From SKPH01 sp051748565 (GTDB lineage: Bacteria > Bacillota > Dethiobacteria > DTU022), in NCBI GenBank assembly GCA_051748565.1, contig JBNJHN010000082.1, positions 1-6,222 of the forward strand: a DNA stretch of 6,222 nt, read 5' to 3'. The translations under genes and the position numbers were made by a program. The notes below the pieces were generated by a model. That model made no database searches. It was not told the DNA's origin and saw only the letters and a list, made by a program, of their open reading frames with translations. Positions 1 through 5,508 of this stretch are shown here, piece after piece; the stretch's first letter is position 1; each line of letters starts with the position of its first letter.

Positions 1-91
1 TCCAGGCTGGTATGCGATTACGTAAATTTAGATATTAAAGGGTAATAAAAAGTTAATATAGAATAAAAATATCCGGAGGAAATAATCGTTA

Positions 92-1465
92 ATGAAACAG
101 CTTGTTTCATTGGAAACAGAAACCATTTACCAGGACCTCTGGCGATTGTCATGGCCAGTAATGATGTTCATGGTTTTTCAAACCTCACTTGAACTGGTCG
201 ACTTTTTTTGGGTGGGAATGCTGGGCACGGAGGCGCTGGCTGCCCTTTCCCTTTCAAATAATATATTCTGGATGCTTTTTACCTTGTCCCAACTAATAAC
301 TGTTTCTACTCTTTCTATGATATCCCGTTACCGGGGAAGCGGTGATCTGGCCGGGTTACAAATTGTTGCCCGACATACATTTTGGATGGCAATAATGATG
401 TCGGCAGTGGTAATCGGGTTTGTTTTTGCTCTGGGAGATTTTGTGCTATCTCTCTACCAGGTTGAACCGGAGGTACATCGTCAGGCCCTGATTTACCTGC
501 AGGTTGTAGGTTTAAGCTTTCTTTTTCTTTACGCGAGTATAGGCCTGGCTTTTTGTCTGCAGGGAGTTGGAGATTCATTTACCCCAATGGGTATTCTGGT
601 TTTGACCAACATTATCAATATTGTCCTTGATCCGTTTTTAATATTCGGCTGGTTGGGGCTGCCGGCTCTCGGAATTTTCGGAGCTGCAGTGGCTTCACTC
701 TTAGCCCGTGCAATTGGCTTTTCCGTTATTCTTTATGTAGTTTTGAGTGGGAAAATTTCTCCAAGCGGACTTAAAATATCCGGCCTTTTCAGCCTGCGGT
801 TATCCGCAGCCTATTTTAAAAGAATGCTGCAGATTGGCCTGCCGGCAAGCCTTCAGGGAATAACCCGGCCCATTACGGGCGCGGTAATGATGTGGATAGT
901 GGCTCTTTTTGGCACCGAAGCTGTAGCCGCTTTCGGAGTGGGGCTTCGCCTACTTAGCTTCTGTTTTATTCTGATAACAGGGCTTAATATGGGCACAGCA
1001 ACCATGGTAGGGCAGAGCCTGGGAGCAAGACTAAGAGATCTAACCGAGGAAGTAATCAGAAAATCATTAAGACTGGCTTTAACTATTCAGGCAGTTATGG
1101 CGGCAATTGCCTTTTTTGCAGCCCCGGTAATTATGGGTGCTTTTGCTGATGACCCCCGGGTTGTAGAAATGGGAGTTTCCTATATCCGCCTGGTAGTTCC
1201 GGCCCTGGTAATCATGGGCCCCCTGCATGTCATAGCCGCTGTTTTTAAAGGCGCCGGGGATACTGTTCCCCATATGATCAGCACCCTTATTGCAAACTGG
1301 CTGATTAAGATACCTCTCGCTTTTTTCTTAGCCATGCCTCTCAATATGGAGACAGACGGAGTGTGGCTGGCGATTACGGTCTCCATATTTGCAGAGATGG
1401 GATTACTTCTTTTCTGGTACCGCAGGAGGGAATGGCTGTACCGTGAAATCAAGGTTACAGGCTGA
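92..1465 (+). CDS. MATE-family multidrug efflux antiporter
   Basis: This is an integral membrane antiporter of the MATE family (NorM/DinF-like), which exports organic cations or drugs in exchange for Na+ or H+. The 457 residues are the usual family length and consist of about 12 hydrophobic segments. The family's internal twofold repeat is visible: GTEALAA (45-51) in the first half matches GTEAVAA (274-280) in the second, and GVGDSFTP (158-165) matches GAGDTVPH (387-394). The N-lobe shows the typical Trp-Pro in the first helix (W21-P22) and the LDP motif (179-181). The ATG start follows GGAGG at 75-79 with a rather long 12-base spacer; no better start is visible. The upstream 91 bases are AT-rich with no convincing promoter. 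A terminator follows 42 bases after the stop, so the gene is probably transcribed apart from the ABC operon. The family assignment is firm; the exported substrate and coupling ion cannot be read from the sequence. Confidence 0.95.
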   Translation: MKQLVSLETETIYQDLWRLSWPVMMFMVFQTSLELVDFFWVGMLGTEALAALSLSNNIFWMLFTLSQLITVSTLSMISRYRGSGDLAGLQIVARHTFWMAIMMSAVVIGFVFALGDFVLSLYQVEPEVHRQALIYLQVVGLSFLFLYASIGLAFCLQGVGDSFTPMGILVLTNIINIVLDPFLIFGWLGLPALGIFGAAVASLLARAIGFSVILYVVLSGKISPSGLKISGLFSLRLSAAYFKRMLQIGLPASLQGITRPITGAVMMWIVALFGTEAVAAFGVGLRLLSFCFILITGLNMGTATMVGQSLGARLRDLTEEVIRKSLRLALTIQAVMAAIAFFAAPVIMGAFADDPRVVEMGVSYIRLVVPALVIMGPLHVIAAVFKGAGDTVPHMISTLIANWLIKIPLAFFLAMPLNMETDGVWLAITVSIFAEMGLLLFWYRRREWLYREIKVTG

Positions 1466-1506
1466 CAACTTAAGTAAACCCGGGCAGCACAGTAATATTC
1501 TTACGC

Positions 1507-1546
1507 AGGCTTTTAGAGAAGCTTGATAAAAAGGCCTTTGTTCTTT
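1507..1546 (+). terminator. Probable Rho-independent terminator of the MATE gene
   Basis: AGGCTTTT (1507-1514) pairs with AAAGGCCT (1530-1537): 8 pairs including one G-U wobble, with a 15-base loop. The right arm runs into the T-rich tract TTTGTTCTTT (1537-1546). It lies 42 bases after the MATE stop codon and before the promoter-like sequence of the next gene, where a terminator is expected. The stem is modest and the T tract is interrupted, so efficiency is uncertain. Confidence 0.5.
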
Positions 1547-1603
1547 AAGTTAAATCTGACAGCAAACCATAAATATAAAAACAAATTCTCTAAACGGGGG
1601 GTC

Positions 1604-1632
1604 TTGACAAAAAGAATATCTTATAGTATGCA
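1604..1632 (+). promoter_or_regulatory. Probable sigma-A-type promoter of the ABC transporter operon
   Basis: A perfect TTGACA -35 box lies at 1604-1609. The best-spaced -10 candidate is TATGCA at 1627-1632 (17-base spacer), which matches the TATAAT consensus poorly (3 of 6). TGCAAT at 1629-1634 (19-base spacer) is an alternative. TATAGT at 1622-1627 matches better but the spacer is only 12. The region is strongly AT-rich, and it is the only good -35 seen in the gap between the MATE gene and the binding-protein gene. The -35 is convincing; the -10 is not settled. Confidence 0.5.
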
Positions 1633-1842
1633 ATATAGATAAAATATGCTATTATATAAATTAGTATTTTCCCGAAGGCAGGCAGTTGAACTTGAAAACT
1701 TCCGATTAATAATTTTTGATATCCGATATGTTTTTGGGAGATATTATATCCTGTTTTTTTATCATCAAACAGGTGGTGATCAAAAGGGATAATTACTCGG
1801 TAAAACCTGTAACAAAAATTCTTTTAAGGGGGTTTTCTTGTT
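1633..1842 (+). promoter_or_regulatory. Long 5' leader with a stem-loop
   Basis: About 200 AT-rich bases separate the putative promoter from the binding-protein start, and no coding sequence is credible here. CCTGTTT (1750-1756) and AAACAGG (1767-1773) form a 7-bp stem with a 10-base loop. ACAGGT (1769-1774) could instead pair with ACCTGT (1805-1810), so two mutually exclusive folds are possible just upstream of the ribosome binding site AAGGGGG (1826-1832). No known riboswitch or T-box core motif was recognised. A regulatory role is inference. Confidence 0.35.
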
Positions 1843-3504
1843 TTGAAAAAAAGTTTATTTGTATTGCTGGCGATCATGCTGCTGGTACCGTTCTTAATAA
1901 CAGCGGGATGTGCGCCGCAGGATGTCGTCGATGACGTAGATGACGCAGACGATGTGGAACTAACCGATGAACGCCTGACTTTGACCCTGTCCTATCCGAC
2001 GGGTAATGTGCCCCGCGAGAGGAATGCAGAGATTATCCAGCAATATCTCGCCGAAGTCGGTATAGAAATCGTGCTGGATATCCAGGAATTCGGCACCCTG
2101 GTTCCACAGGTTTATGAAGAACAGGATTTCGATGTATACCTGATGGGCTGGTCCCTGGCCCTGGATCCGGACCCTGCCGGGATCTGGCTGAGCACCGATG
2201 CCTGGAACTCGGTTAACTTCGACCATCCGGACAACGACCGGTTGATAATGGCCGGCAAAGCCACCCTGGACCAGGACGAACGAATCGAAATTTACGAAGA
2301 ATGGCAGAGACTGCTGGTGGAAGAGGCTCCCTACGTCTGGTTCCATGCCGAGACAGAAGCCTGGGTGTCCAATCCGAGGATTGCCAATTTTAGCCCCGAT
2401 TCTTTCGATCCATTACACTACGTGTGGGAATGGGAAGCTGTTGAAGGGCCAGACCAGGTAGTTCTTGCCATCTGGAGTGCACCTGAAGGAAAACTGAACC
2501 CCAACCTCTCTGAGAGCGTTTACGATGTTTATTCATATGAGCCGGTTTTTGCCGGCCTGATGCGCTATGACCCTAGAAATAACTACGAACTTGATCCTGA
2601 AGTTGCCAGATCGATGGAAATCAGCGACGATAACCTGACGATCACCTTCGAACTGCGGGATGACGTATTCTTCCATGACGGCGTTCAGCTAACCGCCGAA
2701 GATGTGAAGTTCACCTTCGAATGGATGTGCCACCCGGATTATACCGGTGTTCGGGCCAGTTACTGGGCCGATTTTGTTGGTTTCGAAGAATTTAACAGCG
2801 GTGATACTGATGACCTTGCCGGGGTGGAAGTTGTAGACGATTTCACTGTTGTCTTCCGCCTGGCCCGGGTAGACGCCCCGGTTTTAGGCAGACTTGCCAC
2901 CTGGGGAATCTCACCCAAGCATGTATTTGAAGGCTACTCCATCACCGACCTTGGACTGGGACACCCGGCAGTGATTAACCCAATCGGGGCCGGGCCCTTT
3001 AAGTTTGTCCGCTATGTGGAAGGACAATTTGCAGAAATGGAAGCCTATGATGATTATCTGCGCGGCAGGCCTGCTTTAGACCGCATTATCGTCAAAGTTG
3101 CTTCAGCTGATGTGGCCCAGGCCGAACTGGTAACCGGAGAAACCGATATCGCCTGGGTACAGCCCGATCTAAGAGACTTTGAATTGTATGAATCAGAAGG
3201 GCTGATCATTACCGAAATGCCGGCCAATGCTTACCAGTACATGGGCATGCAGCTGGACCATCCGATCCTCAGTGACAAACGCGTCCGCCATGCTATCACT
3301 TATGCCCTGGATCGCCAGGCCATGGTAGATAACCTCTTCGACGGGCTGGCTCTGGAGCAGGTATCACATATGTCATCTGTTTCATGGGCTTATGACCCCA
3401 CCCTGGAGCCGCTTCCTTTCGATCCGGACAAAGCAGCCGAGCTTCTTGATGAAGCCGGTTGGAGACTGGGTCCTGACGGCTACCGGTACAGGGTTGCAGA
3501 ATAG
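1843..3504 (+). CDS. Circularly permuted family 5 ABC solute-binding lipoprotein
   Basis: This is the extracellular substrate-binding component (SBP_bac_5, DppA/OppA-like) of the ABC importer encoded downstream. The TTG start follows AAGGGGG (1826-1832) by 10 bases. Residues 1-22 form a lipoprotein signal ending in a lipobox-like TAGC, with Cys23 as the likely lipidation site; a very acidic linker follows (about 27-43). The order of the rest is unusual. Residues 44-201 are the normal C-terminal part of the family (DVYLMGWSL at 97-105, then DPDPAGIW, then APYVWFH at 162-168). Residues 202-553 are the normal N-terminal and central parts: VVLAIWSAPEG (206-216), the family signature region (about 255-280, ending FFHDG), AEDVKFTFE (285-293), VRHAITYALDR (481-491) and AAELLDEAGW (531-540). 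Signal and linker excluded, about 510 residues cover the fold once. The frame is intact, and the protein has only two cysteines (23 and 296). Family membership is firm and the permuted order is clear from motif order; the ligand (peptide or other) is unknown. Confidence 0.93.
   Translation: MKKSLFVLLAIMLLVPFLITAGCAPQDVVDDVDDADDVELTDERLTLTLSYPTGNVPRERNAEIIQQYLAEVGIEIVLDIQEFGTLVPQVYEEQDFDVYLMGWSLALDPDPAGIWLSTDAWNSVNFDHPDNDRLIMAGKATLDQDERIEIYEEWQRLLVEEAPYVWFHAETEAWVSNPRIANFSPDSFDPLHYVWEWEAVEGPDQVVLAIWSAPEGKLNPNLSESVYDVYSYEPVFAGLMRYDPRNNYELDPEVARSMEISDDNLTITFELRDDVFFHDGVQLTAEDVKFTFEWMCHPDYTGVRASYWADFVGFEEFNSGDTDDLAGVEVVDDFTVVFRLARVDAPVLGRLATWGISPKHVFEGYSITDLGLGHPAVINPIGAGPFKFVRYVEGQFAEMEAYDDYLRGRPALDRIIVKVASADVAQAELVTGETDIAWVQPDLRDFELYESEGLIITEMPANAYQYMGMQLDHPILSDKRVRHAITYALDRQAMVDNLFDGLALEQVSHMSSVSWAYDPTLEPLPFDPDKAAELLDEAGWRLGPDGYRYRVAE
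1972..2445 (+). other. Displaced C-terminal segment of the binding protein
   Basis: This sub-region codes for residues 44-201. In ordinary family 5 binding proteins these motifs close the protein: a strand-forming LTLTLSY, the amphipathic helix with AEIIQQYLAEVGI, the DFDVYLMGWS strand, DPDPAGIW, a helix beginning DERIEIYEEW, APYVWFHAE, and a final HYVWEWEAVE tail. Here they come directly after the lipoprotein linker. The assignment rests on recall of family motif order, not on an alignment. Confidence 0.85.
2446..3501 (+). other. Displaced N-terminal and central segment of the binding protein
   Basis: This sub-region codes for residues 202-553, starting with GPDQVVLAIW, which reads like the first strand of a mature family 5 protein. 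It holds the family signature and lobe I, the GAGPFKFVRY strand (382-391), the hinge region, and the start of the second large lobe. It ends after AAELLDEAGW and GPDGYRYRVAE, just where a normal family member would go on to an LTLTL-type strand like the one found at 45-49. Confidence 0.85.
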
Positions 3505-3541
3505 AACCATTAGATTATAAATGTAGTTATGTTAGGGATTC

Positions 3542-3575
3542 GGAAGGTGGCCTTTTCCATCTGAGGCCACCTTCC
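3542..3575 (+). promoter_or_regulatory. Intercistronic hairpin between binding protein and permease
   Basis: GGAAGGTGGCCT (3542-3553) and AGGCCACCTTCC (3564-3575) are perfect reverse complements: a 12-bp, GC-rich stem with a 10-base loop. No T tract follows on either strand, so it is not a classical terminator. Its place after the binding-protein gene and before the permease genes fits the known pattern in which a stem-loop protects the upstream mRNA or damps read-through, giving more binding protein than permease. That role is inferred. Confidence 0.75.
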
Positions 3576-3588
3576 ATTGTAATAAGAT

Positions 3589-3594
3589 GGGGGG
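3589..3594 (+). promoter_or_regulatory. Ribosome binding site deciding the DppB-type start
   Basis: GGGGGG lies 7 bases before ATG 3602. An in-frame ATG at 3587 overlaps this purine run and has no Shine-Dalgarno sequence of its own. The later ATG also gives the usual N-terminus of the family (MRQYLLRRLL). Confidence 0.65.
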
Positions 3595-3601
3595 TATATC
3601 C

Positions 3602-4570
3602 ATGAGGCAATACCTGTTAAGGCGTCTGCTGCAGGTGATCCCAACCCTGCTGGGAATTACAATAATTGTATATTTAATTATTAATGCGGCGCCTGGCAGC
3701 CCGGTATCCGGTATGATTGATCCTACAATAACCGGAGAAGCGCTTGAGATTCGCAAACGACAGCTCGGTTTGGATAAGCCGGTTTACCAGCGGTACGGGA
3801 TCTGGCTTTCTGAACTGGTAATAGAGGGTAACCTTGGTTATTCCACGCGCACAAGACGTCCTGTAGCGGAGATGATTCAAAGCCGCCTTGGCCCAACCCT
3901 CCTGCTTACCATGTCTTCCATGATTCTCAGTTTTATTATTGCCATTCCCATTGGAGTTTTGTCAGCCACCCGCCAGTACTCCCGGACTGATTATTTATTT
4001 ACTGTTCTGGCCATCGCCGGTGTTTCAATACCGGTTTTCTTTCTTGGTGTGGCCATGATCAAAATATTCGCTTTTGACCTGCGATGGTTTCCCGTTGGAG
4101 GTATGTCTACAGCCGGAGCATATTACACCAGCTGGCTTGAGCAAACTCTTGATATATTGAAACATCTTTTCCTGCCTCTTTTCGTCCTTTCCTGCGCCCA
4201 GATCGCCATGTTCGTCCGCTACACACGTTCCAGCATGCTTGAAGTGGTCAGACAGGATTATGTCCGAACTGCACGGGCCAAAGGACTCTCGGAAAAAGTT
4301 GTTATCTACAAACATGCCCTGCGCAATGCCCTGATACCGGTAATCACCGTTTTAGGATTAAGTCTGCCTTTTCTATTTTCGGGTGCTATTCTCACCGAAA
4401 CTGTCTTCGCCTGGCCCGGAATGGGAACCCTGAATATTACCGCAGTCACCACCCGTGATTATCCTTTGTTGATGGGAATTAACTTGTTTTTAGCAATGAT
4501 GGTAATTGCGGGCAATTTACTGGCAGATGTATTCTACGCTGTGGCTGATCCACGCATTCGTTACGACTAG
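3602..4570 (+). CDS. dppB: DppB/OppB-type ABC transporter permease
   Basis: This is one of the two membrane subunits of a dipeptide/oligopeptide-type ABC importer; it forms half of the translocation path and contacts the ATPases. From the ATG at 3602 it is 322 residues, typical for the family. The N-terminal helix starts MRQYLLRRLLQVIPTLLGI. Family hallmarks follow: an extracytoplasmic region with GLDKPVYQRYG (56-66) and GNLGYSTRTRRPV (76-88), then the transport core. The cytoplasmic EAA loop for ATPase docking lies at about 214-247 (DYVRTARAKGLSE with its conserved Gly228, then HALRNALIPV). ETVFAWPGMG (266-275) and the C-terminal ADPRIRYD are also typical. An upstream ATG at 3587 would add five residues but lacks a binding site. 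The stop lies 17 bases before the next gene, so the two are co-transcribed. The symbol denotes family; the true substrate is unknown. Confidence 0.93.
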   Translation: MRQYLLRRLLQVIPTLLGITIIVYLIINAAPGSPVSGMIDPTITGEALEIRKRQLGLDKPVYQRYGIWLSELVIEGNLGYSTRTRRPVAEMIQSRLGPTLLLTMSSMILSFIIAIPIGVLSATRQYSRTDYLFTVLAIAGVSIPVFFLGVAMIKIFAFDLRWFPVGGMSTAGAYYTSWLEQTLDILKHLFLPLFVLSCAQIAMFVRYTRSSMLEVVRQDYVRTARAKGLSEKVVIYKHALRNALIPVITVLGLSLPFLFSGAILTETVFAWPGMGTLNITAVTTRDYPLLMGINLFLAMMVIAGNLLADVFYAVADPRIRYD

Positions 4571-4587
4571 GGGAGGAGGAAACGCCA

Positions 4588-5496
4588 ATGAGCCAAAGTG
4601 TAAATATAGCCGGACCAAATGTAAATATAAATACCAAAAAAAATGTTATCCTCAGTCCCGGAAAGTTAATATGGCGCCGCTTCAGACGTAATAAGATCGC
4701 CATGATCAGCCTGATAATTCTGATTGTGATGATCATATTGACCATCCTGGCTCCGGTATTAGCCACTCATGGACGCGACACCATAAGCCTTGGTTTAAAA
4801 GAAAACCCACCAAGCGCAGATAACTGGCTGGGCACTGATGCCCTGGGCAGGGATGTCTATACCCGTTTGCTTTACGGGGGGCGAATTTCTCTGTCAGTCG
4901 GCCTGGTAGCAACTGCAATTCAATTGGTTATCGGTGTAATTATGGGATCGATTGCCGGCTATTATGGCCGGTTTGTTGATACAGTGATCATGCGTCTTAC
5001 CGACATGGTGCTTTCTTTTCCCTTCCTGGCCCTGGCAATTGTCATGGCGGCGATTTTAGGCCCAAGTATTTATAATACCATGCTGATCATCGGCCTCTTA
5101 TCTTGGACCAGTACCTGCAGGATCATCCGCGGTCAGTTTCTATCGATCAAGCAGACTGAATACATAGAAGCAGCTCATGCCCTCGGCCTTTCAGAGCTGA
5201 GAATTATTCGCAGGCATATGCTGCCTAATGCCATGGCACCTCTGCTGATTAACGCTACCCTGGGTATGGCCAGCGCTATCCTGATCGAGGCGGGCCTCAG
5301 CTTTTTGGGCCTTGGCGTCCAATTGCCAACTCCCAGTTGGGGCAATATGCTTGAAGCGGCCCGTAACATGCGCTATATCATGCACGCCTGGTGGCTCTGG
5401 CTGCCACCCGGATTATGCATTTTCCTTGCGGTTTTAAGCATTAACCTGATCGGTGATGGTTTGAGAGATGCCTTCGATCCGCGATTGAAACAATAA
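4588..5496 (+). CDS. dppC: DppC/OppC-type ABC transporter permease
   Basis: This is the second membrane subunit of the same importer, partner of the DppB-type protein. It has 302 residues. The ATG start is preceded by a very strong GGGGAGGAGG (4570-4579), which begins in the last base of the upstream stop codon. Residues 1-30 are a polar cytoplasmic tail containing a small V-N-I repeat, followed by the first membrane helix (about 37-59). The subfamily hallmark NWLGTDALGRDVYTRLLYGG (79-98) is intact. The EAA loop is at about 190-219 (EYIEAAHALGLSE, then HMLPNAMAPLL). PTPSWGNML (247-255) and the C-terminal GDGLRDAFDPR (289-299) are typical of DppC/OppC. Its stop codon TAA overlaps the Shine-Dalgarno sequence of the next gene, pointing to coupled translation. 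The substrate class cannot be fixed from the sequence. Confidence 0.94.
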   Translation: MSQSVNIAGPNVNINTKKNVILSPGKLIWRRFRRNKIAMISLIILIVMIILTILAPVLATHGRDTISLGLKENPPSADNWLGTDALGRDVYTRLLYGGRISLSVGLVATAIQLVIGVIMGSIAGYYGRFVDTVIMRLTDMVLSFPFLALAIVMAAILGPSIYNTMLIIGLLSWTSTCRIIRGQFLSIKQTEYIEAAHALGLSELRIIRRHMLPNAMAPLLINATLGMASAILIEAGLSFLGLGVQLPTPSWGNMLEAARNMRYIMHAWWLWLPPGLCIFLAVLSINLIGDGLRDAFDPRLKQ

Positions 5497-5500
5497 GGAG
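5495..5500 (+). promoter_or_regulatory. Ribosome binding site deciding the TTG start of the ATPase
   Basis: AAGGAG overlaps the DppC-type stop codon and sits 8 bases before TTG 5509. The TTG opens directly into the usual family N-terminus (MEHLLQVDNL). The next in-frame TTGs (5518, 5521) are too far away to be served as well, and no ATG occurs until well inside the domain. Confidence 0.75.
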
Positions 5501-5508
5501 TGAAAAGT

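Noticed and set aside
18..25. TTACGTAA palindrome upstream of the MATE gene as an operator
   Set aside because: An 8-bp palindrome in AT-rich DNA is expected by chance, and no convincing promoter lies near it.
1633..1842. Known riboswitch or T-box in the leader
   Set aside because: No recognisable core such as a T-box AGGGTGG element was found, and the stems are short.
1716..1934. 72-codon forward reading frame upstream of the binding-protein gene
   Set aside because: It overlaps the signal-peptide coding region in another frame, has no clear ribosome binding site, and its translation resembles no known family; it crosses the leader stem-loop.
1960..2346. 128-codon reverse-strand reading frame inside the binding-protein gene
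   Set aside because: It is a shadow of the strongly supported forward gene, with no binding site or recognisable motifs.
1843..3504. Two broken binding-protein genes or a frameshifted pseudogene
   Set aside because: The frame is open throughout, has one signal peptide, and the two segments appear complementary rather than duplicated. An assembly error cannot be excluded from the sequence alone.
3542..3575. Rho-independent terminator after the binding-protein gene
   Set aside because: The stem is strong but no T tract follows on either strand, and the permease genes continue in the same direction with no new promoter visible in the short gap.
3587..3601. Earlier ATG for the DppB-type permease
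   Set aside because: It has no Shine-Dalgarno sequence of its own, and its GGGGGG codons are better read as the binding site for ATG 3602, which gives the standard N-terminus.
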